A stretch of DNA of 64,000 nucleotides from Poriferisodalis sp965204125 (GCF_965204125.1 NZ_OZ241968.1:1364001-1428000); one strand, 5' to 3'; shown: positions 42,280-50,961, counted from the first letter of the stretch. The notes: generated by a model not told the origin, from the sequence alone. A program made the numbers and translations.

Positions 42280-43194
42280 TTAGTTCAGCACCTCAGCGGC
42301 ACTGCCCGCTTGGCCCGGCCCGGAGGGTTCCTCGGCGAGGTCCGACGCCGCCGAGTCGCCGCCGCGCCCCGACACGAGCATGGCCATGCCGCCGATGGCG
42401 AGCACGATGCTCATCACGAGACCCAGCCGCAACCCGCCGACCGAGGCGACCCAGTTGCTCAGGCTGCTGCTCCACCGTTCGACCGTCACCACCAGCCCGT
42501 CGCCGCCGCGGTCGGTCAGGTCGATGAACCAGTACCAGATGGTGAACGCACCGGCGGCGATCATCAGCACTGCCGCGATCGTGTCGGTGTAGCGCATGAG
42601 CACGCGGAGCTTGCTCAGCAGCCAGCCGCGAGCCAGCGCCAGGCTGACGGCCAGCGACGTGAGCACGAGGCCCATGCCGAGCGCATACAGCACGAATGAC
42701 ACGATGCCGCCGACGAAGCTGTCGTCGCCGGCCGAAGCGGTGACCACCACCAGGAATGTCGCCAGCCCGCATGACACCGACGCCACGGCGTAGCTGACGC
42801 CGAACAGGAAGAGCGAGCGCACATCCCGGCCCGAGGCGCCCCGCTCGAACTTGGGCAAGTACGCCGTCAGGCGGAAGCCGGCGAGGATGGCGACACCGAG
42901 TGCGATGAGGCCGACACCGATCACGATGGCTGCCCACGGCACGTAGTCGCGCAAGGCGCTCAGACCCGCCGACAGCGCAATGCCGACGATGCCGAAGACC
43001 ACCACGATGCCGGTGGTGACGACGGCACCGGTGGCCAGCGCCCGGCCGACGCCGGCGCGGGCGCTGCCCTCGCTGGCTCGGCGGTCGATGCCCAAGAAGA
43101 ACGACAGGTACGCGGGCAGCATGGCGAAGCCGCACGGGTTCACCGTGGCCACGATGCCAGCGGTGAAGGCGAAGGTGAGTCGAGCGCTGTTCAT
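42280..43194 (-). CDS. ccdA: Cytochrome c biogenesis protein CcdA (DsbD-type membrane thiol transporter)
   Basis: A 304-residue membrane protein with about seven TM helices. It passes electrons from cytoplasmic thioredoxin to periplasmic partners. Family segments are TAGIVATVNPCGFAMLPAYL (first catalytic Cys) and FLFGVSYAVASVSCGLATFL (second Cys). The start overlaps the tlpA stop by 4 bases. Together with TlpA it likely keeps cytochrome c or oxidase Cu sites reduced during assembly. Confidence 0.9.
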   Translation of the reverse strand: MNSARLTFAFTAGIVATVNPCGFAMLPAYLSFFLGIDRRASEGSARAGVGRALATGAVVTTGIVVVFGIVGIALSAGLSALRDYVPWAAIVIGVGLIALGVAILAGFRLTAYLPKFERGASGRDVRSLFLFGVSYAVASVSCGLATFLVVVTASAGDDSFVGGIVSFVLYALGMGLVLTSLAVSLALARGWLLSKLRVLMRYTDTIAAVLMIAAGAFTIWYWFIDLTDRGGDGLVVTVERWSSSLSNWVASVGGLRLGLVMSIVLAIGGMAMLVSGRGGDSAASDLAEEPSGPGQAGSAAEVLN

Positions 43195-43928
43195 AGGCCG
43201 AAGTGCTCCTCTGCTCGGGTGGTGATGTCGTCGAGGGTGAGCAGGCCGCTGTGTGTCTCGAGAATCTGGCCTTCGGGCGACACGAACACCGTGGTGGGCA
43301 TGCCCAGCCCGCCGAAGTCGATGAACAGCTCACCCTCGTCGAGCCCGGTGGGGTAGGTCACGCCGCGGTCGATCACCGTGGCAATGGCGTCTTCCAGCCG
43401 ATCATTGGCTGCCAGACCCAGCACCGCGACCTGCGTGCCGTACTCATTCCAGAAGCGTTCGAAGTCGGGCATCTCAGTGACGCAGGGCACGCACCACGAC
43501 GCGAAGAAGTTCACGATGAGCGGGCAGCCCTCATACCCGGCGAACGCTGCCGGTTGTTCTTCGAGCGTCACGAAGCCCAGCGCGTGCACGCCGGTCAGGC
43601 CCGCATCCACGTCATGCTCGACGGGGTCGATGTCACTGCATGCCGGAGGCGGTTCAGGCGCTGTGGCTGTGGAAACCGACGCGGCCGCATCGGTTGCAGC
43701 GCCGTCGGCACTGGACACGTCGACTGAGCTGGATTGGCCGGCGTCGGCTGCAGCCTCGCCGCCCTCGACTTCAGCTTCCATCGCCACCAGCGAGGTCATG
43801 GCGGGTTGACCGCCGCCCGCCAGCAGGAACACGATCGCACCGAGTGCGTAGAGGCCGAGCAAAGCGAACAGCCCGCCGCGCCAGCCCCTGAGCTGTGCTC
43901 GCCAGCGTGCGCCGCCCGGTGACTTCAT
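43191..43928 (-). CDS. TlpA/ResA-like membrane-anchored thioredoxin
   Basis: A 245-residue protein with an N-terminal TM anchor (about residues 17-37) and an alanine/serine-rich linker of about 60 residues. A thioredoxin fold follows, with FFASWCVPCVTEMPDFERFW (CxxC active site). LGMPTTVFVSPEGQI includes the cis-proline. It probably reduces apocytochrome c or oxidase copper sites and receives electrons from the co-translated CcdA. Synthetic-looking low complexity in the linker is typical of exported actinobacterial proteins. Confidence 0.87.
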   Translation of the reverse strand: MKSPGGARWRAQLRGWRGGLFALLGLYALGAIVFLLAGGGQPAMTSLVAMEAEVEGGEAAADAGQSSSVDVSSADGAATDAAASVSTATAPEPPPACSDIDPVEHDVDAGLTGVHALGFVTLEEQPAAFAGYEGCPLIVNFFASWCVPCVTEMPDFERFWNEYGTQVAVLGLAANDRLEDAIATVIDRGVTYPTGLDEGELFIDFGGLGMPTTVFVSPEGQILETHSGLLTLDDITTRAEEHFGL

Positions 43929-44031
43929 GCAGGGGCGAGGCTACTTGCGCCCCTCGCGGCGATTGATTCAGGACGGCAGCGACGACGGGGCTGCGCCGAC
44001 GAACCGCGACGGCCGCATTGCATCACCGCTC

Positions 44032-44128
44032 GACGGCCCGCCCCGGGGCTGCCAGCCGCCCATTTCGGGCAGCCTCAGTACGCCGGGGCGGGCCGTCTCG
44101 ATGAGGCCTGCGGGGGCAGTGCAGGCCT
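44032..44128. repeat. Large nested hairpin plus second hairpin between tlpA and whiB
   Basis: A 15-bp perfect stem (44032-44046 with 44083-44097; core CGGCCCGCCCCGG) encloses a 7-bp stem, GGCTGCC/GGCAGCC (44047-44053/44068-44074). Eight bases away AGGCCTGC/GCAGGCCT (44104-44111/44121-44128) makes another perfect stem. The 298-base gap 43929-44226 holds no supported gene. The function is unknown; no T-run follows on either strand. Confidence 0.6.
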
Positions 44129-44226
44129 GGGGGGCCGGGTTTGCCGGAGGGGGTCGGCAGACCCAGCAGAGGGACCCGTGGCAGAAGCTGGGTCCACTCG
44201 GAGGACGCGCCTGAGCAGGGGAAGAC

Positions 44227-44580
44227 TCAGGCGCGGGCCAAGTCGGGAGGCAGCGGCACCTCCTCGATCACGAGTTGCGGGTGGCCGCTTCGGGGCGGCC
44301 GGCCGCGCGGGCGTTTGTCGCTGCAGACCCGTCCGTTCTCGAAGAGCTCGCCGCCCCACACGCCCCATGGCTCGTGGCGTGCCTTGGCGGCGTCGAAGCA
44401 CTCGCTCGTCACCGGGCAGGCCGAGCAGATGGCCTTGGCGCGGGCGATCTCGTAGAAGTTCTCCGAGAAGAACAGCGGCGTCAGGGTGCCCACGAGGTCG
44501 CGGCAGCGACCCCGTGCGCGCCAACCCTCATTGGTGAGGGCCGCTGCGTTGTCGGTGTTGTCGATGACCAGTTCCAGCAT
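44227..44580 (-). CDS. WhiB-family iron-sulfur transcriptional regulator
   Basis: A 117-residue WhiB-like protein, a group confined to actinobacteria. The 4Fe-4S ligands are the Cys in ARGRCRDL and the three in ICSACPVTSEC; the GVWGGELFENG turn and a basic tail KRPRGRPPRSGH follow, the latter an AT-hook-like DNA-binding element. Start MLELVIDNTD at 44580. It probably senses O2, NO or redox and acts with the principal sigma factor. The exact Wbl class is not certain. Confidence 0.92.
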   Translation of the reverse strand: MLELVIDNTDNAAALTNEGWRARGRCRDLVGTLTPLFFSENFYEIARAKAICSACPVTSECFDAAKARHEPWGVWGGELFENGRVCSDKRPRGRPPRSGHPQLVIEEVPLPPDLARA

Positions 44581-44661
44581 GAGCTTTCTCCTGTGTCGTG
44601 TGGATTGCGAAGTGGTGGTGGTTGACGGGCAGTGGTGTCGGTGCGTGCACCGGAAACGCAA

Positions 44662-44691
44662 AACGGCCGCCGGGTTGTCCCAGCGGCCGTT
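44662..44691 (-). terminator. Rho-independent-type terminator (minus strand)
   Basis: AACGGCCGC (44683-44691, minus sense) and GCGGCCGTT (44662-44670) form a 9-bp perfect stem with a 12-base loop, followed on the minus strand by TTTTGCGTTT. It lies 25 bases after the stop of the small gene at 44717-44959, upstream of whiB. Confidence 0.65.
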
Positions 44692-44716
44692 CGGAGAGTT
44701 CTGGTGTCTCAGTGGA

Positions 44717-44959
44717 CTACATCAGATACTCCGAAGGCCGCAGGCGGTGACGCTTGGTCGTTGTCGTCGGGTTGGCACCGTGACCGCGCACCACATGCTG
44801 GAACATGACCGGCATGGGACCCACCGCCGCGAATTGGCCGATGGCCGTGCCGCGCTCCCGCATGCGGGTGACGGGCCGCCAACAGCGCACGCCGGTTGCC
44901 GGCACCCGTACGCGATACCCGCAGGCACGCGCTGTGGTGTAGGCGCCGTGGTCGAACAT
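44717..44959 (-). CDS. Hypothetical small basic protein
   Basis: An 80-residue open frame, MFDHGAYTTARACGYRVRVP... ending RLRPSEYLM, with strongly GC-rich third positions like the neighbouring genes and a terminator hairpin right after its stop codon in the same direction. The product is basic, with no TM segment and no family I recognise. The frame is open further upstream to 45166, but that part overlaps the metallohydrolase gene's end. Confidence 0.5.
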   Translation of the reverse strand: MFDHGAYTTARACGYRVRVPATGVRCWRPVTRMRERGTAIGQFAAVGPMPVMFQHVVRGHGANPTTTTKRHRLRPSEYLM

Positions 44960-45071
44960 TGGGGATCCAATCCGGTGGATGGTCGGGGCTGGTGGCCAGC
45001 TGCGGATACCCGACGATAGGCCGCAGCGGCGCCAACAGCACCACGTGGCGGCAGGTCGTGTCAAGTTATTT

Positions 45072-46133
45072 TCAGTCGAACTCGTATTCGAGCACGTCAT
45101 CGGCGCGCCGGGAGACGCTGACTTCGCCGATGTAGCGCAGATGCTCGAGGTGAGCGAACGTCTCACTCTCGGCCATCGGGCCCCACGAACGCTCCTTGAA
45201 CAGCTGCTTCATGTAGTCCTGCACGGGGGCACGGCCGAGCCGGTCCGAGGAGGTGCGAAGCAGGTCCAGGCGCTCGTTGTGGTGACGCTTGATGTCATCC
45301 ACCCGCCCCGACAGGTCGGTGAACGGCTGGCCGTGGGCCGGCAAGCCCATCGTCACGCCGTCGAAGCTGGCGACCCGGTCGAGGCTGGTGAAGAAGTCCT
45401 TCAGCGGGTCACGCGCCGTAGTGATGCCCGAGATGTGCGGCGTGATCGTGGGCAGGACATGGTCGCCGCAGATCATCAGCCCGCCCTCGGGATCGAACAG
45501 GCACAGGTGGTCGATGGTGTGCCCGGGGGTGTGCACTGCCACGAACTCACGCCGCGCCAGCTTGATCCGGTCGGCGTCTTCGACGTGATGCGTGGGGTGC
45601 GGTGTGGCGAACCAGCGCCCGCCCCACCCATTGCGCATCGCCCAATAGCCGAGCTTGGCCCGGATGGGCATCTTGTAGCGCTGACCGCCCCATGGTGTGG
45701 GGCCGCCCGGACCGGTGTCGCGCCCGCCGTACACGGGGTCGGCCACGAGCTCGTTGTTCTCGCCGTCGGAGGACACCTGCTCCAGCGCCTCCTCGTCCTC
45801 GTCGGCGGTGTCCCACCACAGCCGGAAATGCCTGTGGGTCACAACATCGGCGCCGTACTCGCGGTGGAAGCGCCCCGCGGCCCCGAAGTGATCCGGATGG
45901 CTGTGGGTGACGATGATCGAGTGGATGCGCTCCGGCGGCACCTCGGCTTCGGCCAGTCCTGCCATCAGCGCCTTCCAGTTGGCCGGCCCCGGCAGACCGG
46001 GATCGACGAGGGCGGCGCCACGATCGTCGTCGAGGATGTAGCAGTTCACGTGCCCGAGACCGGGCATCGACATCGGCAGCTGCAGCCGGCGCACGTCGGG
46101 CGCGAGCTCAGTGATCTTGCCGTCGGGCGGCAT
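45072..46133 (-). CDS. MBL-fold metallohydrolase
   Basis: A 353-residue metallo-beta-lactamase-fold hydrolase. The metal motif is VTHSHPDHFGAAGRF near residue 75; further ligands are in VHTPGHTIDHLCLFDPEG and MICGDHVLPTITPHI. A C-terminal helical region (LDLLRTSSDRLGRAPVQDYM) resembles the LACTB2-like winged-helix extension of this subfamily. The substrate is unknown; glyoxalase II-type or RNase-like activities are possible. The start MPPDGKITELAP has a GGAGCA-like site upstream. Confidence 0.85.
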   Translation of the reverse strand: MPPDGKITELAPDVRRLQLPMSMPGLGHVNCYILDDDRGAALVDPGLPGPANWKALMAGLAEAEVPPERIHSIIVTHSHPDHFGAAGRFHREYGADVVTHRHFRLWWDTADEDEEALEQVSSDGENNELVADPVYGGRDTGPGGPTPWGGQRYKMPIRAKLGYWAMRNGWGGRWFATPHPTHHVEDADRIKLARREFVAVHTPGHTIDHLCLFDPEGGLMICGDHVLPTITPHISGITTARDPLKDFFTSLDRVASFDGVTMGLPAHGQPFTDLSGRVDDIKRHHNERLDLLRTSSDRLGRAPVQDYMKQLFKERSWGPMAESETFAHLEHLRYIGEVSVSRRADDVLEYEFD

Positions 46134-46191
46134 CTGCTCCTCGCGGGTCGGACGTGACACGGGGTGCAGACTAGCGAGCCGTCCCAACCTT

Positions 46192-46800
46192 CTAAGGAGC
46201 GTTCGATTCTGTGCCGGGCTCTGCGGCTGCCTCGGTGGCTGAGCCAGTGCCACTCGGTTCGAGCCACTGGTCGCGGTAGAAGCGCAGTTCGTCGATGCTC
46301 TCGAGCACGTCGTCGAGCGCCCGATGCTTGGTGGTGCCGGCGCGGGATCGGCTCAGATCCGCCCAGGCCGCTGCGACGCCTGGCCGCCAGCGCTTGGCGA
46401 GTTCCTTGATCGACGACACGTCGACCACCCGGTAGTGCAGGTGCTCTTCCAGCGCCGGCATGTACTGGTCCAAGAAACGGCGGTCGGTCCCGATGGAATT
46501 CCCGCACAGCGGCGCGGTACGGGGCTCGGGAACGTGTTCGGCCACGAACGCGAGCGTGCGTTCCTGCGCTTCAGCCACGGTGATCTGCGACGCTCCGATC
46601 TCGTCGAGCAGCCCGGTGCTGGCATGCATGGTGTGCACTTCCGGGTCCATCGCGTCGAGGTCGGCCTGTGAGGCCCCGATGACCAAGGACGGTCCGGTGG
46701 CGATCACGTCGAGGGCATCGTCGGTGATCACTGTCGCGATCTCCACGATTCGATGGCGCCGATGATCCAGTCCAGTCATCTCCAGGTCGAGCCAGACCAT
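46192..46800 (-). CDS. orn: Oligoribonuclease
   Basis: A 3'-5' exoribonuclease that degrades 2-5-nt RNAs and pGpG, and so is needed for RNA turnover. DEDD-type signatures are MVWLDLEMTGLD at the start (first Asp and Glu), GNSIGTDRRFLDQYMPALEE (third motif) and KHRALDDVLESIDEL near the C terminus. The ATG at 46800 gives the classic N terminus; an ATG 12 bases upstream is the alternative. A poorly conserved acidic tail follows (TEAAAEPGTESNAP). Confidence 0.94.
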   Translation of the reverse strand: MVWLDLEMTGLDHRRHRIVEIATVITDDALDVIATGPSLVIGASQADLDAMDPEVHTMHASTGLLDEIGASQITVAEAQERTLAFVAEHVPEPRTAPLCGNSIGTDRRFLDQYMPALEEHLHYRVVDVSSIKELAKRWRPGVAAAWADLSRSRAGTTKHRALDDVLESIDELRFYRDQWLEPSGTGSATEAAAEPGTESNAP

Positions 46801-46855
46801 CACGGGCAGCATGGTAGGCACGACCGGGGCTGCTGACCGCAATAGCGTTCCATCG

Positions 46856-47671
46856 ATGAAGGTCGTGTTGGGACGACGGCAGGCGCGCCGCGCTCAGCGA
46901 TCTAGCGGCGGATCGCGGCGGCGCCTCGTTTCCGGCGGACTTGAGCCCGTTGAGCGGCTCATCGCCGGGCTCACGGTGCTCGCGGTCATCTTGGCAGCCG
47001 GCACGACGGGTTATGTACTGCTCGGCCTCGATCTGCTCGACGCGTTGTATCAGACGGTCATCACCGTCTCGACGGTTGGCTACAGCGATCCAGCGGGTAC
47101 AGGAGGCCGCTACCAGATCTTCACGATCGCCCTCATCCTGCTCGGCACCGGCACGTCGCTGTACACAGTCGGCGTTGTCATTGAAATGCTGTTCGAGGGA
47201 CGGCTCGACGACCACATCAGGAGGCGGCGCATGCAGCGTTCCATCGACAGTCTTTCCGGCCACGCGGTGGTCTGCGGTTACGGCCAGGTCGGCCAAGCCA
47301 TCGCCGCGGCCATGATCGACGCAGGCACCGATGTGGTGCTGATCGACAGCAACTCCGACGTCGATCCCGGCGACCTGCACTTGGTGCCCGGTGACGCCAC
47401 CCACGACAGCACGCTGCGGAATGCCGGGCTCGAGCGGGCCAGTTCGCTGGTGGTGGCCTTGGACTCCGACGCCGACAATCTCTATGTCGCCTTGAGCGCC
47501 CGCGCCCTGTGCCCCGAGCTGTTCATCGTGGCGAGAGCCAATTCGGGCGACGCGTTGCCGAAGCTGCAACAAGCCGGTGCCGATCGCGTCATCAACCCGC
47601 ACCAGATCGGCGGAGCGCACATGGCCGAGGCTGCGCTGCGTCAGGACGCAGCCGACGACGGCCAGCGCTAG
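46856..47671 (+). CDS. Potassium channel with TrkA-N (RCK) domain
   Basis: A 271-residue protein with two TM helices around a pore loop (TVITVSTVGYSDPAG, selectivity filter TVGYSD instead of the common TVGYGD). A cytoplasmic NAD-binding RCK domain follows (HAVVCGYGQVGQAIAAAMID near residue 123). It forms ligand-gated K+ channels as a tetramer. The RCK C-lobe is missing or very short. I use the ATG at 46856 (MKVVLGRRQARRA), which gives a basic cytoplasmic N terminus. Confidence 0.87.
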   Translation: MKVVLGRRQARRAQRSSGGSRRRLVSGGLEPVERLIAGLTVLAVILAAGTTGYVLLGLDLLDALYQTVITVSTVGYSDPAGTGGRYQIFTIALILLGTGTSLYTVGVVIEMLFEGRLDDHIRRRRMQRSIDSLSGHAVVCGYGQVGQAIAAAMIDAGTDVVLIDSNSDVDPGDLHLVPGDATHDSTLRNAGLERASSLVVALDSDADNLYVALSARALCPELFIVARANSGDALPKLQQAGADRVINPHQIGGAHMAEAALRQDAADDGQR

Positions 47672-47958
47672 TCGGCCACGAGGTTCAAGGAGCGGCGAGT
47701 TTGCTCGATGCGCTCGTAACCCTCGGTGTCGGCGAGGTAGCGACGCTTCGCCAGCCGCGCACGGGCCCGGCGCCTGCGGGCCCGCACGGCCTCGGCGCTT
47801 GCGACCCTTCGGGCAGCGCCTGCCACAGCAAGGCCACCGGCCGCCAGCCCCAGAGACGGCGGCCGGGATGGCGTCTTGGCGGTGCGATCGGCTTCGAATT
47901 CGAACTGGGAGACATCGAACAGCGTGAGCGGTGGCTGCGTCGGCGGGTTGGTGGCCAT
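47668..47958 (-). CDS. Hypothetical Arg-rich protein
   Basis: A 96-residue product, MATNPPTQPPLTLFDVSQFEF..., with an Arg/Ala-rich C-terminal helix (VRARRRRARARLAKRRYLAD). I do not recognise the family. It ends 4 bases inside the convergent K+ channel gene and lies 52 bases downstream of dut on the same strand. The short LFDVSQFEF segment followed by a basic helix could be a docking peptide, but this is speculative. Confidence 0.5.
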   Translation of the reverse strand: MATNPPTQPPLTLFDVSQFEFEADRTAKTPSRPPSLGLAAGGLAVAGAARRVASAEAVRARRRRARARLAKRRYLADTEGYERIEQTRRSLNLVAD

Positions 47959-48010
47959 GCCTTCATGGCTACCGACGGGGTGTGACAACCAAAGCGAACG
48001 ATGTCCGGCT

Positions 48011-48457
48011 TCAGCGGCCTGAGTGCCCGAACCCTCCAAGGCCCCGCTCGGTCTCGTCGAGAGAATCCACCTCGTCCCACTCGGCCTGCTCGACGCGCTG
48101 GATGACGAGTTGGGCGATCCGATCGCCGCGCTGGATCTCGTAAGGCTCGCTGGGATCGGTGTTCAGCAGCAGCACCCGCAGTTCGTCCCGGTAGCCGCTG
48201 TCGATCAGACCGGGCGAGTTGACGCAGGTGACCCCATGCCGCCACGCCAACCCGCTGCGGGGCTGCACGAAACCTGCATAGCCGGGCGGGATTGCCACTG
48301 CGATGCCGGTCGGCACCATGGCCCGGCCGCCGGCTGCGGCCAGCGTGACCGTCTCGGCGGCCAGCAAGTCGCATCCTGCGTCGCCGGGCTTGGCGTACGT
48401 CGGAAGCGGAAGGTCGGGGTCGAGGCGCCGTATCGGAACTGCCACCACGGCGAGCAC
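48011..48457 (-). CDS. dut: dUTP diphosphatase
   Basis: Hydrolyses dUTP to dUMP, preventing uracil incorporation into DNA. The 148-residue trimeric-type dUTPase has all five motifs: AKPGDAGCDLLAAE, PRSGLAWRHG, NSPGLIDSGYRDEL with the catalytic Asp, RGDRIAQLVIQ, and the C-terminal arm RGLGGFGHSGR. Confidence 0.96.
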   Translation of the reverse strand: MLAVVAVPIRRLDPDLPLPTYAKPGDAGCDLLAAETVTLAAAGGRAMVPTGIAVAIPPGYAGFVQPRSGLAWRHGVTCVNSPGLIDSGYRDELRVLLLNTDPSEPYEIQRGDRIAQLVIQRVEQAEWDEVDSLDETERGLGGFGHSGR

Positions 48458-48517
48458 TGTAGGTGAGGCCTCGAGCGAGCGGCCCCATGTTTCTGTGCCC
48501 GCGTCTTGTGGCTGCGG

Positions 48518-48590
48518 TAGGCCGCCCGGGACTCGAACCCGGCACCTTGGGATTAAAAGTCCCCTGCTCTACCCGATGAGCTAGCGGCCC
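48518..48590 (-). tRNA. tRNA-Lys (TTT)
   Basis: The minus strand reads GGGCCGCTAGCTCATCGGG, anticodon loop CTTTTAA (anticodon TTT), T-arm CCGGGTTCGAGTCCCGG, acceptor GGGCCGC/GCGGCCT and discriminator A. CCA is not encoded. Confidence 0.96.
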
Positions 48591-48669
48591 GACGTCCGCG
48601 GGCGCCGATCCGGCGCTCCGGCACTCATATCGAGGCTACTGGCGGGGTTCTGGCTCTAGCCTGACGCCA

Positions 48670-48867
48670 GTGTCACCAGCATCCGGGCCCGAAGAGCCGC
48701 CTTCGCCTGCGGCAACGCCCGCTGCGGCGCCCGAGTCGGAGCTGCTGAGCGATGACGAGCTGGATGCCATCGAGGACGATCTGGCACGAGCCGAACGAAC
48801 CTTGGGCCTGCTGGCAGACGACGACATCGATCCCGCGGTGGCAACGGCCTGGCTCGCTGATTCCTGA
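48670..48867 (+). CDS. Hypothetical small acidic protein
   Basis: A 65-residue acidic product with a proline/alanine-rich N terminus and a predicted helix (LLSDDELDAIEDDLARAERT, then LGLLADDDIDPAVATAWL). The pattern resembles short actinobacterial conserved hypotheticals, but I cannot name the family. It starts with GTG, lies alone between tRNA-Lys and the convergent phosphatase gene, and shows coding-like third-position GC. Confidence 0.5.
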   Translation: MSPASGPEEPPSPAATPAAAPESELLSDDELDAIEDDLARAERTLGLLADDDIDPAVATAWLADS

Positions 48868-48920
48868 GTGGCGGCGTCCTGAACCGCGGCGCGAACAGGC
48901 GAGCCTGCTTGCCGGCGCGG

Positions 48921-49625
48921 CTACTCGATGGTGAGGTCGACGTTCGACGAGACCAGCTCGACCCGGTTGCGCGGTTCCAGCTGATCCCAGCTCCAGCTTG
49001 CGTCGGCTGCAGCGCCGTCGAGCCAGAACCACCGGCCTGCCAGGTTCGGCACCCGCTCGTCGCCGAGACCCACCCGCGCATCGATTGTCTTGAGCACACC
49101 TGCGTGGCCCACGAGCAGGACGCGGCCGCAGACAGACAGATGTCGCCGCAGCGCCGGCAGCAGCCGCCGGGCGATGCTGTCTTCAGACTCGAAGCCTGGC
49201 GGCCACCTCCTCGCTGCGACATCGCCGGGCCAGCCCTCGTCGATCTCGGCCCGGGTGAGGCCTTCCCACGGTCCCGCACTGCGCTCGCGCAGTGCCTCAT
49301 CGGTCACGACATCGCTCACGCCGAGCTGCTTGGCGATGATCTCAGCGGTCCGCCGCGCCCGTTGCAGGTCGCTGGACACGATCAGGTCGAACGCAGGCAA
49401 GTCGAACCCGTGCCGACCGGTGTGCAGATCGCGCCCCCGCATCACCGGTGTCCGCCAGCTGTCGTCCGCGGCAGCGAGCGTGGTGGCCAAGGCGTCGCCG
49501 GCAATCTGCGCCTGCCGCTCGCCGAGGCCGGTCAACACCGGATCGGCCTGTCCCTGCCAGCGGCCGCGCAGGTTCCATTCGGATTGACCGTGCCGCACCG
49601 CCAGCAACTCTGAATGCTGTGTCAC
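48921..49625 (-). CDS. Histidine phosphatase family protein (phosphoglycerate mutase-like)
   Basis: A 234-residue phosphatase of the cofactor-dependent mutase superfamily. The catalytic RHGQSEWNLRGRWQGQADP is at residues 10-28, SSDLQRARRTAEI near 95, ERSAGPWEGLTRAEI near 120 and the second His in LLVGHAGVLK near 170. The GTG at 49625 was chosen; the frame upstream overlaps the divergent moaD gene. The substrate is unknown. Confidence 0.85.
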   Translation of the reverse strand: MTQHSELLAVRHGQSEWNLRGRWQGQADPVLTGLGERQAQIAGDALATTLAAADDSWRTPVMRGRDLHTGRHGFDLPAFDLIVSSDLQRARRTAEIIAKQLGVSDVVTDEALRERSAGPWEGLTRAEIDEGWPGDVAARRWPPGFESEDSIARRLLPALRRHLSVCGRVLLVGHAGVLKTIDARVGLGDERVPNLAGRWFWLDGAAADASWSWDQLEPRNRVELVSSNVDLTIE

Positions 49626-49687
49626 GGCGCCCGACCCTAGAGGCTCGTCCGCGTTGCCTCTGGGACGTGATCGGTAGCATCGCGGCG

Positions 49688-49930
49688 ATGCCGACAGTGA
49701 CAATCCGCCTGTTCGCGGGGGCGCGCGAAGCGGCCGGTGTCGGCAGCACCCAGACCGAGGCGTCCTCAGTCGCTGAGGCACTGGACTGGGCGAAGGCGAG
49801 CTTCGGTGAGGGCTTCAGCGCTGTTCTGGCCGCCAGCAGGGTCTGGCTGAACGGCGAACCGGCGCTCGGGGAGTCGAAGCTCAGCACCGGAGACGAGATC
49901 GCCGTCTTGCCGCCCGTCTCGGGCGGCTGA
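49688..49930 (+). CDS. MoaD/ThiS-family sulfur carrier protein
   Basis: An 80-residue ubiquitin-fold sulfur carrier, MPTVTIRLFAGAREAAGVGS..., ending in the diagnostic Gly-Gly (AVLPPVSGG) that is adenylated and thiocarboxylated. It probably serves molybdopterin synthase, but no moaE or other cofactor gene is close, so another sulfur pathway cannot be excluded. It is divergent from the phosphatase gene. Confidence 0.85.
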   Translation: MPTVTIRLFAGAREAAGVGSTQTEASSVAEALDWAKASFGEGFSAVLAASRVWLNGEPALGESKLSTGDEIAVLPPVSGG

Positions 49931-49944
49931 GCGGCGGCTGCACC

Positions 49945-50961
49945 GTGGCAGCGTCGCCGGATCTCGAGCTGGCGCGGCCGCGAACCTCCGCAGCGGCGCA
50001 ATGGCTCGGCCCTGCGGTCGAATTGGGTGACGCCACCATCAGCGGCGGACTGATCTGGGTCGTCGGGCTGATCGGTGCCTTGTGGGCGGGGGCGGTGACG
50101 TTTGGCATCGCACTGACAGCGGTCGCCATGCTCGGCGCCTGGCAAGCTGCGGGCGTTCGCAGCCGCGCCGGAGCGACACGCCCATCGTCGAGCGCGACGG
50201 AGGCGCGGCCGCAGATTGCCGAATCGCTGGTGCTTCCCCAGAGTCATCGGCTGCCCGCTGCCGCGCTCGCCGGTGCAGTCGGATTCGCAGGCGTCCTCGA
50301 CACCCGCCTGGCGGGGGTCGTTGTGGGCGGGGCGGTCGCCGCCAGCTTCATCGTGGTCGCAGCCTTGCGACCCCGCCGCCCCGACACCGGCGCTGCAATG
50401 GGGGAACAGGCGTCGCCGCTGCGGTACCTGAGCGGTGCAGGGCTGCTGATTCGCACCTGGATGCAGGTCGGCGTCGCGGCCGCGTGCTTGGCAGCCATCG
50501 CTCGCTACTCGCTGGGAGCGGCACTCGTGCTCGTGAGCGCGGCCGCCGCTCACGACGCCAGCGCGCACCTCAGCGCGTCGGGTCGGCAGCCGGGGCTTCG
50601 CGGTCCGCTGATGGGAGCGATCGCCGCCGTGATCGCCGTCTTTGCCCTGACCGGCCTGAGCGTGCCGCCGTTTGCACCCAACGACGTCTTCAGGTTCGGT
50701 GTGCTCGCGGCGTCGACCCTGCCGCTCGGCCCCGCGCTCGCCCGGCCGAATACCGCGCTCGCCGCACGCCGAGAGCACGTCCGGGCAGGCCCGCCGAACG
50801 CCAACAGACGATCAGTCGCCGGCAGCGGTGCATCGGAGCCCGCCGGCGGGCTCCAGCGTGCGCGGGAGCGTCTGGCCGGGGAGTGGGCCGTGCGCAGGCT
50901 CGATTCGCTGAGCGTCACGGCTCTGGCGTGGCTGTGGGGCTTGGGACTTCTCGCCATCTGA
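49945..50961 (+). CDS. Hypothetical polytopic membrane protein
   Basis: A 338-residue protein with about eight hydrophobic segments (for example LIWVVGLIGALWAGAVTFGI, AALAGAVGFAGVLDT, VASFIVVAAL-type stretches and LMGAIAAVIAVFALTGLSV). A hydrophilic C-terminal part contains RARERLAGEWAVRRLD, followed by a last helix. The GTG start is 14 bases after moaD. The topology loosely resembles CDP-diglyceride synthetases, but I see no conserved signature and leave it unassigned. Confidence 0.6.
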   Translation: MAASPDLELARPRTSAAAQWLGPAVELGDATISGGLIWVVGLIGALWAGAVTFGIALTAVAMLGAWQAAGVRSRAGATRPSSSATEARPQIAESLVLPQSHRLPAAALAGAVGFAGVLDTRLAGVVVGGAVAASFIVVAALRPRRPDTGAAMGEQASPLRYLSGAGLLIRTWMQVGVAAACLAAIARYSLGAALVLVSAAAAHDASAHLSASGRQPGLRGPLMGAIAAVIAVFALTGLSVPPFAPNDVFRFGVLAASTLPLGPALARPNTALAARREHVRAGPPNANRRSVAGSGASEPAGGLQRARERLAGEWAVRRLDSLSVTALAWLWGLGLLAI

